From Neckera pumila (Eukaryota > Streptophyta > Bryopsida > Hypnales > Neckeraceae): 64,000 bases of DNA. The notes beneath the pieces are model-generated. The model did not search any database and had not been told where the DNA came from. It saw only the letters and a program-made list of their open reading frames with translations. A program made the translations under genes and the position numbers. Shown here one piece after another: positions 1 to 12,365 of the stretch (the first letter of the stretch is position 1; each line of letters opens with the position of its first letter). The stretch is taken from positions 6,648,520 to 6,712,519 of the forward strand of contig OZ018409.1 in NCBI GenBank assembly GCA_963969595.1. Direction: 5' to 3'.

Positions 1-747
1 GATTCTCCCCCTTTTCACTCCCTTTATCCTCCCCCCCCTCTGGTTCGTTAGCCTAACTGCCTTAGCCACCAAGAAAGCTATAACTGGTCTGTTTTGATAA
101 CTACCCAGGCCTAAAACTACCCTGGCTAGTATAAACTACCTAAACCAGAATAGCCCGACTCAGTACCAAAGCTATCATCCAATCAAAATACTCCATTTCT
201 TTGGGCTCCAACCCAAAAATTTTGCATGTAAACATGTCCTTGATGAATATTTTTGTAAACTATATTATTATTATTTTAACAGAGGTTTCCTGTTTGAATA
301 ATATTGATATCTATACTCTTGGCAATAGTGTCCACCAAGAGTAAAAACTAGAGCTATTTAAATCAATTAGAGTGAAGGTATCGCTGAATATAATTATTAT
401 TAGTGTACTGGTAAATGGTACTGTAGAATGGGCAGGACGTCTAGTCGGCCTCCCTGGACCGTACGATGCCCCCCCTCCCTCTCAACCGCCACGATTAACT
501 CCTCCCCACTATAGCGGCCTCCCTCTACAGTACTGATGTGGGAAAGCCATCTCATAGCCCTCGTAGTATCCCCACTTTAGGTCTCCGTTCTCCTTGCTCT
601 TCGTTTTCAAGCCCTTCCTTCGCCTTCTCTCACCTCCGTTACACCGCCATTTGGTTTCACTCCGTTACTCTTCGTTTTCGAGCTCCAGCCCAAGCTCGTG
701 GTCTCCCGTTTTAGCTCCGTCGTTTTCTCACACACTCTTCAGCCATC
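1..747 (+). promoter_or_regulatory. Upstream region and pyrimidine-rich 5' leader of the SUMO gene
   Basis: No coding sequence is recognised here. The last ~160 bases before the SUMO ATG at 748 are rich in C and T (repeated CTTCG, CTCCGTT and TCTC stretches), as is common for plant 5' leaders. Positions ~420-560 are more GC-rich than the surrounding repeats and look like promoter or transcription-start sequence. I see no unambiguous TATA box, so the transcription start is not placed. Confidence 0.4.
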
Positions 748-2227
748 ATGTCAGGGTTGGAAGAAAGCAACACGCCTGGCGTTACGCAACCGGACGAGAA
801 GAAGCCCCTCGATGGCCAAGGAGGAGGGGGCCAGCACATCAACCTCAAGGTCAAGGGACAGGTTCGCCACGACTGAGCTCGCAAGTTGTTTTTTCTCGTT
901 GATTTTTTTCAGCCTTTGGGGGAGAAAATTCGGGGGAGTTTGGTCTGAATTTGGGTTTGCTGGCACGATGTGGCTCTCCGTGTGGGGTTTGAGTTTTGGG
1001 TGTTGGTGCATGTCGAGTTTGTACAGTACCCAACTGAAAAATTTTGCGGCAATTCTTTTGGTGGGTGAGAGAGTAGCCGCAAATAGTTTTACTAGGGCCC
1101 TGTACTGAGGAAATTAGAAGGAATTCGGTTTGTTTGGAGGTCGAGTGATCGGAGTTGTACTCCGCCTTTCGTGGTGTTTCGGTGTCTGCGTTTCGTATGC
1201 GTGATTTTTTTTTAAAATCGATTTTGGGTTTGGTTCGATTGTTTGGAAACTGAGTAATCGTTTGTTCCCTGAATTTTTTTAGTGTCGGTATTTGGATGGA
1301 GTTTGTGAGGGTCTGATGTGTACGTTACATGCGTGGCGTGAGATTTGATGCGAAGAGGTTCTCGGAAAGCAGGGTCAGGCGGATTAAAAAAAATTTAGGC
1401 ATAATAGAGGCGTTGGTTGGTGAACTCGGGTTCATCGACAGGTTTCTTTGACTTGAGCGGCTTCTAGAGTGTAAGTCAGTAAGGTTTTCTGTTCGCCATT
1501 TTTTTTACGTCGGTAAATAGCTTGTTTTGCCGGCCGTTGTCTTTCAGAGGTATACCGTAGATGGACTGCTTTAGTTTCAATGCTGAGAGGTTTTGGAAAG
1601 CAGGATTAGGCAGTTGTGTGGCGGGTTAAAACTTGTGTGGCAAGTCATTATGGCTTGGCAAGAAACGTACACTGGTTGTACCATGTGAGGACCACCTTTG
1701 CTGTTTCAAGCGCATCTTGATATGCATGTGACGTAGTAAAACTTGTGGGAGCTTACGAAGAATCAGCGTTTTGTAGGATGGAGGGGAGGTGTTTTTCAGG
1801 ATTAAAAGCACCGCCACTTTGCGCAAGCTGATGAATGCATACTGTGACCGGCAATCGGTGGACCCCTCGTCTATTGCATTCCTGTTTGATGGACGGCGTC
1901 TTCGAGCTGAACAGACTCCTCAAGAGGTTTGTTTCTTTCCCCTTATAGGGCATGCATCTATTTCTTGGTTCGATGGCCATGATGTTCTTATTCCGTTTTA
2001 ATTTTTTCAGAATCATCGCAACCCTGGTCTTTTCGTTTTGGAGAGGGTTTTACGTTGAGACCTTTTGATCCCAGTGTTTTCTGTGATGCATTTCTTGCTG
2101 TTCTAGTTGATGCATGTATGTTATATTTCTTGATGGAAATGTGACCGGCCTTAATGTGCAGCTCGAAATGGAAGATGGGGATGAGATCGATGCCATGCTT
2201 CACCAAACAGGCGGAGCGACCTGCTGA
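748..2227 (+). CDS. SUMO: Small ubiquitin-like modifier (SUMO), three exons
   Basis: This encodes SUMO, the ubiquitin-like protein that the E1 (SAE1/SAE2), E2 (SCE1) and E3 enzymes attach to lysines of mainly nuclear proteins. Exons are 748-861, 1777-1926 and 2162-2227, all joined in phase 0 with GT/AG introns of 915 and 235 bases. The product is 109 residues. Residues 1-29 form the flexible, Gly-rich tail. HINLKVKGQ (30-38), [33 protein letters not shown] and [16 protein letters not shown] are the conserved SUMO fold. The mature end is the double glycine at 105-106, followed by a three-residue ATC tail that a SUMO protease would remove. The first intron falls right after VKGQ, the position I recall in other plant SUMO genes. 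The ATG at 748 is chosen because it opens the frame ending at the first donor. It is complete, with no lesions. Confidence 0.96.
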
Positions 2228-3559
2228 TAAGACTATGGGGTCGTGAACATCTTGTGTATTAAACAGGCACCATTCTTTTTTTCAAATTTTGGTGTTTTGC
2301 AGATCAAACACTTCCGTCTCTCTCGGATCTGTGTCAGTTACAGATAGTCTTCCAAGTTTTCTCCGCTTGTTTTACTTCCTGCTAGGAAAAAGAACTCTAC
2401 TGAGCAAGGATATCAGTTTGTAGTGGCGATGTTCAGAAAGGAGGAGAATCAGCAGATTGGCTTCCTCCTTCCAACCTCCACTTACTTTCATAGGCTCAAG
2501 GGTATGCAACGGATGGTCGTCCTCTCTCTACGTTGCTGCAAATGGCGTTTTGACTTCCACAGTAGCCTGCACTTGCGTTGGGACATTATGATATACACAT
2601 TCATGTGGAGTTGAACTGTTCCGTCTAATGACCATGATGTTTCCAACCAAGCTCGAGTACGTTGTGAGCGATGTTTTGACTTTCTACCATGACGAATCAG
2701 TTGATTTATTGTAGGCATATTTCACTGACTTGGTTTTTATTAGAAAGTTGCATAAAACTTTTCTTTTTTATTTCTCATGCTCTATTCGTTCCGGAAATGG
2801 AGCCTTTGGCCGCTATATCCTGCGCCCTTTCATCACTACGATTGCGTTTTGTAAGTGATGATACGATTTGTGTTCGTTACTGTTATTGTACAGCGTGGAT
2901 TGTAATCCTCATTACATCCTGCTGAAGGTTTTGGCTTCGAATATTGTTGGGGCGATGGGAGCAATCAATCAACAACTGAACTGATGTTCGTTTGTATGTA
3001 CTTCTTTTGTTCAAGGTTTTGGACTGCCTATCTGCCTAATCTGAAAGGTCTCTTGGTCTTCTGCTTTCTGTTTCTTGTTTTAAGTTCCCAAAATGAATTC
3101 GTTTTGAAAATATATGTGACGAGTACCTGATAGCCTTTTCTCAAGGATTTTGGAGGTGGCTTTCTGGTTTCTCAGAGAGTCTCGAGGCCTTCAGTGAGAA
3201 ATTAGGGAGTCATGATATCCTCAACTTCCCTTACAAAGAGGCGGTTGAACGCAATCACTTGGAAGAATGAGAATTTGGTGCTATCAGCAAGTTGACCCAT
3301 TGTGGTTCTTTTTGCCATACTTCGGCTTTCTCAAAATCAAACTGTGCTTGGTCCGTGGTAAAAACTGGAATTTTGAAATTAAAAATTGAAGTTTATATGG
3401 TAGATGCAGCATTGTTATGTTTATGTGCATCATTGGTCATTGTATAATTAAGAATGGGGAAGGTACACATCAAATCACCTGTATTGTGGAGTGCATTTTG
3501 TTATTGAGGTAGAGTCAATTGAAATTGTTAATTTAAGAATAGTATACACTAGCACTACC
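2228..3559. other. 3' flank of SUMO; no gene seen
   Basis: This contains the SUMO 3' UTR (end not placed; no clear AATAAA close to the stop) and then unique-looking AT-rich sequence. Only short unrelated open frames occur, and none resembles a known protein. Confidence 0.4.
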
Positions 3560-3635
3560 CCTTTTCATTCCCTTTAACACTAACATTCGTATAAGAAACT
3601 TTTTATACATCTCAAAATGATTAGAGTTCCTCTCT

Positions 3636-5485
3636 TTAACCCCTAAAGGCTCAAGGCCCTTTTTCTGCCAAAAAACACCCAAAACTGCCATTTTTTTAGC
3701 AAAGAGTGAAAAAAGATTAAAAATGTTTTTTTTTGCACATCTAACCGTAGGATCTTATACTTAACTGGTATGAGAATGTGTGGAAAAAATTTCAGAATTT
3801 TGGACCGCACAGATTGCAAGATATCTACGTTTAAAGTAAAAAAACAAATTTTTCAACACATTGTGGGACTGGATTTTCTGACTTTTAGAACATTTTTAAC
3901 TTAAAATTTTTACACTACATAGTTTTGAGCTTTAACCCCTAGAGGACCAACATGCATTTTTTGGCTGTATAGAAATTTTGGGCAAGTACGTGTAATTAGA
4001 GATATCCATATTTGAGGCTCAAATTTTAAGAGAAGGTGGGGACGAGGAATATCTTCATGCGTACCGAGTTTCATGACATTTCAAAATACAAGTCAAAAGT
4101 TGTGACCTAATATGTTACTTTTTTTCATAACTGGGCAATTTGGGCAGATCAGAAAAAATCATTTTTTCCGGAATTTTTTTTAAATTGGTTCTCTACATTT
4201 ATATACACTTAAAAAGCTTTGAGTCATTCCATTTCAATCAATGAGTCAAAAGTTATGAGGGTTTTTGGTTTGCCGGCAGTTATGGATTGTCTACTCTAAA
4301 AAAAACTTTAAAGTCGTTTATTTAACTCAATTTTCAATATTTTTGGGAAAAAAAAAATCCTAGGATGTAGATTGATTATTACAACATTACAACTGTTGGG
4401 ATTGGCATTTTTAAATTCCATAATTAAATTTTTAACAAATAGTATTTTGAATCATTTTCTACTTCTTTCTACTTACTATTTTTTTCCTATATGTTGTACA
4501 ATTCCAAATTATGTGAAATTTTCAAGCATATGGACAACTTGTTTACTAAACAAAATTCAAAGAAGCACCACCTTTATCGGCATTTTTCCATTGAAAAGTG
4601 AGCTTGCAAAGTGCAACTGCCCAGTTTTTTGCAGGATTGAAAAAATGGTTTTCAAGACTTTGAATGCTTACATCTTATGATCCACACGGTGGAATTTTTT
4701 GAAATTATTACCACATGTTTTCAAAATATCATACTACAAGATCCTATGGTTACATGTGTCAAAAATTGTTTTTTTCCAAAAATTTGGTAGTTGTATTAGA
4801 AATGGCAGTTTTGGAGCGTTTTTGGTGATTAGATAGTCAAGAAACTTTAGGAGTTAAATGTTTATAGTGGAGACTTGAGTTGACAATCTACCCAAAAAAA
4901 AAATTCAAAAAGACTTAATTTTCATTATTGAAAAAATAGTTAAGTAGAAGTAGGTACGAGATAGAAGGAAAATCTAAAGTATTCATATATTTTAGATGGA
5001 ATTAAAATGCACTAATCCCAATGGTTAGATTGTTCTAGCAAGTAAAATTAACCATGCAAAGAAAAAGATTTGAAAAATTTGAAAAATTACATTTAGAAAT
5101 GAATCCTACAAGTTATTTTTTTCAAAAAGATGCTTAATTGCCCGAAAAACAAGAATGTCCATAACTTTCTCATAACAAATCCAAATGAAATGATTCACAG
5201 CTTTTTAGGTAGACAAAAATATAATCTATGAGAAAAAAAATACTTAAAAAAAAAAAAAAAAAGTGCAAATTTCTTTTGTTGCCCACTGTCCCTTGTTTTG
5301 AGCTTATTTGGTCATAACTTTTGTTCCCGGGCACTGATTGTGAAAAAAGTTATATTCCCATAAAGCTAATCAATTTTTCTACCTCCCAAAAAAGTTTCAA
5401 AAAATCCGGAGAAAATTTCAGCCTGTAGGTACCTGCCCGAAAACGCATTTGTCCCTCGAAGGGACAACGGGCTTTTAGGGGTTAA
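3636..5485 (+). mobile_element. piggyBac-like non-autonomous element, subfamily A, with nested insertion
   Basis: The left end is TTAACCCCTAAAGGCTCAAG and the right end is the inverse, GGCTTTTAGGGGTTAA. The flanking tandem array joins cleanly if one TTAA is kept, so the target duplication is TTAA. No transposase frame is present. The left half contains the phrase AAAACTGCCATTTTT shared by most copies. The right half carries GTAGGTACCTGCCC and GTCCCTCGAAGGGACAA, which define subfamily A. A second element (3932-4857) interrupts it, leaving a host element of about 930 bases. Confidence 0.8.
3932..4857 (+). mobile_element. piggyBac-like element, subfamily B, nested
   Basis: It runs from TTAACCCCTAGAGGACC to CTTTAGGAGTTAA. 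It is inserted in the phrase GAGCTTTAAATG of the host subfamily A element. The uninterrupted version of that phrase is visible on the opposite strand at 30180-30190, so the TTAA duplication is directly demonstrated. The interior includes TTGGCTGTATAGAAATTT and GTGGGGACGAGGAATAT, shared with the copy at 6080-6991. The right end matches the left end of subfamily A in inverse orientation. It encodes no transposase. Confidence 0.82.
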
Positions 5486-6079
5486 CATTGACATTCTATA
5501 TACATTCTCAAAATTATTAGACTCCTCTCTCTAACATTGATATTCTATTTATATTCTTTATACATCTCAAAATGATTAGAGTTCCTCTCTCTAACATTGA
5601 CATTTTCTCAAGGATAACAATAGAGACTAATGCATAAATAGTGACATCTCTAAATAGAGAATGACACTTGACACACTTCATATACACCAACCATTTCAAA
5701 ATGATTGGAGTGCCTCTCTCCAACATTGACATTTTGTCAAGGACAACAATAGAGAATTATGCATAAATAGTGACATTTCTCAATAGCAAATGACACTTGA
5801 TATACATCATGTACATCAACCATTTCAAAATGATTGGAATGCCTCTCTTTAATATTGACATTCTTTTCAGGAAAGTAGTAGAGACTAATGTATGAATAGT
5901 AACAGTCTTTATATACACCAAGTATTTCAAAATGATTGGAGCTCTTCTCTCCAATATTGACATTCTCTACACAAAAGCAATGAAGACTAATGCATGAATA
6001 GTGACATCACTAAATAGAGAATGATGAATATGAAAGCAATAGAGACTAATGCGTGGAATTCAAAATCGTTGATTTTTTT

Positions 6080-6991
6080 TTAACCTCTAAAGGACCAGCA
6101 TGTCTTTTTTGGCTACATAGAAATTCTAGGTACGTACATGTAACTAGAGATTTTCATATTTTTGGTCCAAATTTTATTACAAGGCGGGGACGAGGAATAT
6201 ATTTCATACGTACTAAATTTCATGACATTTGAAAATATGAGTCAAAAGTTATGACCTAATATATTTTATTTTATTTTGTAAATGGGCAATCCGGGGAAAT
6301 TAAAAAAAAAAAAAATTTCAAAACTAGAAATTTGAAATTAGTTTTCTAGAGTTTTTTATACACGGAAAGCTTTGAATCATTCTATTTTGATCAATGAGTC
6401 AAAAGTTATGAGGACTTTTTGTTTGCAGGCAGATATGGATTTTCTACTCTAAAATAAACTTTGAAGTCTTACTGCCCACAATTTTCAATATTTTTTGGAA
6501 AAAATAAAATCACAAGATGTAGATTGTTTATTACAGCATTGCAACCATTGGAATTGACATAATTAAATTTTTAACAATTTAGTATTTTGAATCATTTTGT
6601 ACTACTATCTACTTACTATTTTTTCCTGTATATTGTACAATTTCAAATGATGTGAAAAATTTCAAGCATGTGGCCAACTTGTCTAGGAAAAAGAATTTAA
6701 AGAAGCACCACCATTTTGAATTCTTTCATGGAAAAGTGAGCTTATGAAGTGCAACTGTCCTGTTTTTTCATTTGGCCCATAAATGATTTCAACAAATTCA
6801 AATGCTAATATCTTACAATCCACGCGGTGGAAGTTTTTTAGATTTTTACCACATGTTTTCAATTCAACAAACTACAAGATCCTATGGTTATATATGTCCC
6901 AAAAAAAATTTCAAAAATTGGTACTTATACTACAAATGGCAGTTTTTGAGTATTTTTTGGTGAAAAATAGTCATGGAACTTTAGGAGTTAA
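6080..6991 (+). mobile_element. piggyBac-like element, subfamily B
   Basis: The left end is TTAACCTCTAAAGGACCAGC and the right end is ACTTTAGGAGTTAA. The interior is co-linear with the nested copy at 3932-4857 (GGCGGGGACGAGGAATAT, CACGCGGTGGAA, CAAGATCCTATGGTTA). It is non-coding apart from a short AT-rich frame that recurs in sister copies by shared descent. Confidence 0.75.
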
Positions 6992-7394
6992 ATAGAAGAT
7001 CAAACAAAGATAGAACTTGCCCAGATCAAGCAAAGTCTCAATTAGACTTATTTGTGACTTGTTTGTTGGATAGCGCTGAATTTGAAAAAAAGTAATAAAT
7101 TAGATTTGGTTGACAATCTTCCAAATATTGATTGCATACCATCAAACCTCTATAGAAGGTTAATCTTTGGTTCTTTGAACTTTGGAATATTTAAATGTTG
7201 AATAAATGGATACTCTTCTTCAATTGGAAGTATTGTTGAATCTTTTAATGAAAATTTTTGAAAGATAATTTTTGGTATAGTTAATAATTATTTTTCTAAT
7301 TATAAAATTTTCCAAATAAAATCATGAGTATAGTTAAAAACGCAAGTCTTTTGTTGATTGAGAATTTTAGCCTCAAGTGTGATCATTATTGACC
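6992..7394. other. AT-rich spacer, no gene
   Basis: There is no recognisable coding, RNA or repeat signal here beyond the general AT-richness. Confidence 0.4.
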
Positions 7395-7690
7395 ATTAGA
7401 TGATATTTGGGGGTCTTGGAGGGCCATTTCAGGCCTGTTCCCTGATCTGCCCAGATTCAATGAATGCCAGTACGGGTGTGTCAGAATTTATTTTTTTCAA
7501 AAAATAAAAAAATAAAAATAAAATTACCAAAATATAATTTTAAGCAATTTTTTTTTTTTTTTTTTTTCAAAAAATGACGTGGCAGTCGCTCGACCACGTC
7601 AACCAGCTGCTGCTGCGTTCCCGCAGTTTGGGAATGCAGCAGACAACACGGGAACTCAGAGCCTTCTAAGATCCCCAAATCTCATCTAAT
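7395..7690. mobile_element. MITE with ~30-bp terminal inverted repeats (family M1)
   Basis: The left end starts ATTAGATGATATTTGGGG and the right end inverts to ATTAGATGAGATTTGGGG. The two 30-base ends agree at 26 positions. The interior has a long T/A run and GC-rich palindromic-looking motifs (GACGTGGCA, GACCACGTCA, TTCCCGCAGTTTGGGAATGC). A diverged sister copy lies at 52775-53052. It has no coding capacity. The superfamily is unassigned. Confidence 0.75.
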
Positions 7691-8024
7691 GTCTAGTAAC
7701 AAACTCTAAGATATGGTTGGTCCTCATTGACAAGACCTCCATGGCTTTTAAAATGATGTTTATTATATTTTTTTGGACAAACTGACCATAATAATATCTA
7801 CTCTTCCAACATCTTGAATTCATCTTGAAGAGAAGTTTTAAAATTTTTTATAGAAGCAAACTTAATTAAAGGCGTGTAATCAACAATCTTTTAAATGATA
7901 AAATTCTTTTCAAAAAAGAGGAATAATCCATTCTCACTCAACAAAAGGCTTTTAATGTAAAACAATATTAACTTAAGGGAGGTTAGTTTACGACCTCTAA
8001 AACGCTTTAGTGCTTTCAAGAGGA

Positions 8025-8037
8025 GGGGGGGGGGGGG
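8025..8037 (+). repeat. Homopolymer of 13 G
   Basis: This is an uninterrupted G run in otherwise AT-rich DNA, just left of the element at 8074. It may be length-variable or a sequencing weak point. Confidence 0.8.
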
Positions 8038-8073
8038 TGCAGAAAACCACTTTCAATAAAAAAAAATGAAGCT

Positions 8074-9288
8074 TTAATCCCTAAAGTCCCAAGGCCATTT
8101 TTCTGTCAAAAACCACTCAAAACTGCCATTTTGGTTGCGTTCACACAAAAACACAAAAAAAAACATTTTCTTAGAATCTAACCGTAGGATCTTGTACTTC
8201 ACTTGTCAAAATTTTGTCACTTGTCAAAAAGATCATGTGGTAAAAATTCCATGAAGTTTAACCATATAGATTGGAAGATATTAGCATTCAAAGTTGAAAG
8301 AGAAAGTTCTTTTAAACACTGACCTACAATTTCAGATGACTTTGATTGCCATTTGTGGAATTGTTTGCACTAAAGACTTTAAATTTAAGATTTTTTATAT
8401 TGAAGATGTAAGTTGAAAGTCTACAAAAAAATTTCAAAAAAAAAACACTTGATTTTCATTCTTTAAAAGATTGTTAAGTAGAAGTAAATCTAAGATTGAA
8501 AAACAAACTAAATCCTTAATAGCTCTTAGATGCAGTGTTTTTTTTCCAATAATTTGGAGCAAAGTTGTACCAAATTTTTGCCTGGCACCAAGGCCTTAGG
8601 AGAAAATCAAAGAAAAAAGACCATAAGTCGCCTAAGTTGTTCCAATTTTTGAAATAATTTGGATGAAGTTGCCAACTTTAAATGAAATTCATCCAAATAT
8701 GCAGATGAAAAAGAAGTTCTATCCAAAATGAATACTAAATATTTGGGCAACATCATTTTTTGGTTTGTTGCCCTTCAACACTACTCCAAAAACCAAAAAA
8801 AAAACACTACTTAGATGGGATTGAAATACAATAATTCCAATGGTGAGATTGTTTTAGCAAGCAAACACAACATTCTCAAAAAAAAAAATTGTAAAAAATT
8901 GTAAAAATTGCATTTAGAAATGAATCCTACAAGTTATTTTTTCAAAAAGATACTTAGATTGTCCAAAAAACAAGAATGTCCACAACTTGCTCATTATTAG
9001 TCCAAATAAAATGAACCAAAGCTTCACATGTAGACAAAAATATAAAATTTTAGAGAAAAAAAAATTAAAATTTACTTTGACTTTTGCTGCCCGCCGAGTT
9101 CAATTTGAGGCTTTTTGTGGTATAATTTTTGCTCCCGGGCACATATAATTTTGAAATAAAAATTATATTCTTACGAAGCTAATCCATTTTTCTATCTTAT
9201 GAAAAAGTTTCACTCAAAATTGAACCCGTAGGTACCTATCTAAAATCTGATTTGTCCCCCAAGGGGACAATGGGACTTTAGGGGTTAA
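8074..9288 (+). mobile_element. piggyBac-like element, subfamily A
   Basis: It starts TTAATCCCTAAAGTCCCAAG and ends GGGACTTTAGGGGTTAA. It carries the shared AAAACTGCCATTTT phrase near the left end and GTAGGTACCTATC plus GTCCCCCAAGGGGACAA near the right end. At 1215 bp it is longer than most sisters. Extra sequence of uncertain origin lies around 8530-8810. No transposase frame is present. Confidence 0.75.
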
Positions 9289-10084
9289 TATTGTTGTTGT
9301 AATACAGAAAAAAAGCTTTTACAAAAGTATATGCATTAGATCGATAGATAGACAAGATACAAGACATCACTACTAGAAAATTCAATGTCCAAATCAGTAG
9401 GAAAACCAAAAAATATATGTTGATTTGGACAATTGATTAGGACATTTTTATTCGGGCATTAATCAACACTTTTATGTTGATTTTATTTTTGGAATTGGTC
9501 AAATTCAAATAAATTATTATTATTCCACATAGACTACCACGTAGGCAAAATCCACCACGTCAGAGCTGCCACGTCAACAGATCCTACCAATAGGTAGGAC
9601 TATAATTTCATAATTTAATTTAATTTTTAAATAAATTTTTTAATTTTATTTTAGTTTTAGAAAATTGGGTACTATTTTCAAACCGATTCAATATATCTAA
9701 ATATTGAACTTCAAGTGTCACTTACCGTGGTATTAGTAGAGATGAGAACACAAGCCTTTCATACAAGTGGGGAGGTGAGAGATAGAACAAACCATATGGG
9801 ATAAGTAAATTGGGATGTTGTAGTCTAGGTTTTGTCTATTTCCCAAAACCCAGGACTAAGTATAGGGGTTCCAAAATTTATAGGGAATAGTCAAATAGTC
9901 TAATGTTTTGCAGCTAGAAGTCATTTGTAAGTTAAATTGTTATGGGATCTACTCAACAATTTTACTTTGAAAATGAATTAAAGACACTCTTATATCCAAG
10001 GGTGAATTTGGTGGCCAGTCCGTTAAATAATGCTATGGACGTATGAGTGCTGTCCCAGTCCTGCCTAGTATTCTAGGGGTAGTT

Positions 10085-12330
10085 CAAGACAAATTGGCAA
10101 GTTTATAAGAGCAATTTGTCATGCATGATCTAGACTTTTAAATGCAACATTTCACATATATATAATATATATATATAAATTCATTAATTACCATGAAGTT
10201 TTTTTACCAAAAATAATTTGTCCAGTCACTATTTAGCTAGCCAAATTACTAATTTAGATGAGTATCACAAAGTCCCAGTCCTCTACAACAAATTGTTCCT
10301 ATACTAATGCAGGGGGAATGAATGTGTGATGCATTACAATTTACAACAATAACAGCAAGACAATTTATCAAACACACAGACACGTCAATCAATCACAGCA
10401 TTTTTCAAATCTTTCTACTTAACAGTTCTCACTAGCCAGCAAACAAGACAATTTGTCTCACATTACACTCTACTTAACACCCAGTCAGTTCATCTCACCA
10501 AGTATTTATCAAACCTACAAATTTTACTCACCCATCGGTTTACAGTATATCCGATTTACACCATCAATTTGTCTGTACATCACCAACTATGAAATCTAAA
10601 TACTACGGCAAATTGTCTAGGACCGCATACCTATTGTGAACAATTAACTCCCCAGTAACCTTGTTCAAGACAAATGGTCTATCAGATCTCTGATTATAAA
10701 TCAAATTGAATCTCAGTGATTATGACAATTTGTTTCTAATCTACTTACTGAACTATCAACCTGTGATTTCAACTGTGAAGAATTAAATTAAATCTGAATC
10801 TAGACAATTTAACTATCTACGCACAACACAGGATTCAATCACATATATACCAATTCAAGACAATTTGACTTCATACATCAAACTCATAAAAAATATGTCA
10901 AATTGTCATACCTGGATCTGCTCATTCAGTATCCGGTTCTTTCATCACCATCTTTTATACTAATCAGTTTAAAAATACAACATATTCACTGACCTTAATT
11001 CATTGTTGTAATTTTAGACAACTTATCGCTAATTTCTTCTAAACCTTAGAAACTAGTTTTAATTCTTTATTATAATTTACATTTAATATTTTGTCAATTT
11101 GTCTACTTGCAGCCTTGTGCTAACTCTCAATTTTCATCTTAATACTACATAACTCATAGAATAGAAGCAACCTGAACTACGCAAAGAGTATAAATTAATC
11201 AAGACAACTTGTCAAAGTTACGATTTAAAGCAAGTCAAGAACTTATTTGGAAGTCAGTCGATCTTCCAAATTGCATCTCTTGCTTTGGCAAATTGTCTCG
11301 ATCTGCTCACAGCCTCCGCAGCATCCACATTAACGAGCTGGCTGGACAATTTGTCTCCTTCGATTGGTTCACGAGAATCTCACAGACAAATTGACCTCCC
11401 TTACTGTAAATTGCTCACTTTTCCTTCATCACAAATACTTGGTCAATTCATCTCTCACACTTATGGCACAGTAATTGATTCAGTCAATTTGTCCACTTAT
11501 AGAACTACAGACAATTTATCTCGCAGTTCAACAGACCACACAATTCACACAACATAGATTCAACAGACCCACTTATCCTTCATGTTTCAGAAATTCAACA
11601 ATCCAAATACACACAATAATTCACAGGCAATTTGTTACACAAACCATTCCACCAAACATGAATTCATAACGATAAGTCTAGATACAATTTTACACAGAAA
11701 ACCTCACACCGAATGCTCACACTAAAATTGCGTCCAATCATTGGATTGTACTAGAATTTGACAAATTGCCAAGTACTACGATCCACTCATTGGATCAAAA
11801 CAAACAAGTTAATAATTTTAGAATCTTCACAACCAACACACAAACACCAAGAATACAATTAAGCACAAATGAACAAAGAGATCCAATCACTGGATTCTCA
11901 AGACAATTTGTTAAATTATTTCACAATTCAAAGGATCCAATCACTGGATCTTGATTGCGAATTATAAAATGCTCAATTTAGTCCAATCACTGGATCTAAA
12001 TTTAAAGCGTATAAGACAAATTGCTTATGAAAAGTATTATATTTATTGAAGAAGTTCAAAGTACATGAAGATGAAACAACTTGACAAAAACTATTCGATA
12101 ACCGAGAAAGCGAGAGAGAGAAAATGACAAATTGCCTGGCTATATGCAAAACTAAAGACAACTATTCAAACCCAAAATATAGAGTCAGCTTGCCTTTTGC
12201 CATCCTAAATCTTTATATGTTTTTAAATCCTTTCAAATCTGGCAATTTGTCTATCTTACTAATCTATTGTGTGAACTCTTCGTCAATTTGTCTCTATTTA
12301 CACTATCCACAGCAAATTGTCAGAAAGCAA
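10085..12330. repeat. Dense array of GACAAATTGTC-type motifs inside the CACTA element
   Basis: By eye there are about 30 occurrences of CAATTTGTC, GACAAATTG or one-mismatch variants, in both orientations, spaced irregularly at about 30-120 bases. Examples are near 10110, 10448, 10609, 10898, 11093, 11287, 11345, 11484, 11905, 12126, 12242, 12281 and 12313. The core is nearly palindromic. By analogy with En/Spm subterminal repeats these are probable transposase-binding sites; that role is inference. Open frames here (for example 11209-11669) are by-products. Confidence 0.8.
11731..11997. repeat. Five phased palindromes, GATCCAATCACTGGATC type
   Basis: Copies begin at about 11732, 11780, 11880, 11934 and 11981, so the steps are near 50 bases or twice that. 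Each has inverted half-sites TCCA/TGGA around a short centre. They lie within the CACTA motif array and could be a second protein-binding motif. Confidence 0.75.
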
Positions 12331-12365
12331 AAATTTCAAGAGACTACAGATGTGTAGGCTCAAAG

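Larger units (their letters stand above)
3560..6070 (+). repeat. Tandem array, ~105-130 bp unit, split by a transposon
   Basis: Units carry the phrases TCAAAATGATTGGAGT, CCTCTCTCCAACATTGACAT and AGAGACTAATGCATAAATAGTGAC. Successive ATTGACATT phrases lie near 5595, 5722, 5853 and 5957, giving a period of about 105-130 bases with diverged units. The array begins before the element at 3636-5485 and resumes directly after it, so the transposon landed inside the array. The small open frames in it simply repeat the unit and are not genes. Confidence 0.75.

Noticed and set aside
11209..11669. Overlapping plus-strand open frames rich in Thr, Ser and Ile
   Set aside because: They are produced by the CAATTTGTC motif array of the CACTA element and have no domain character.
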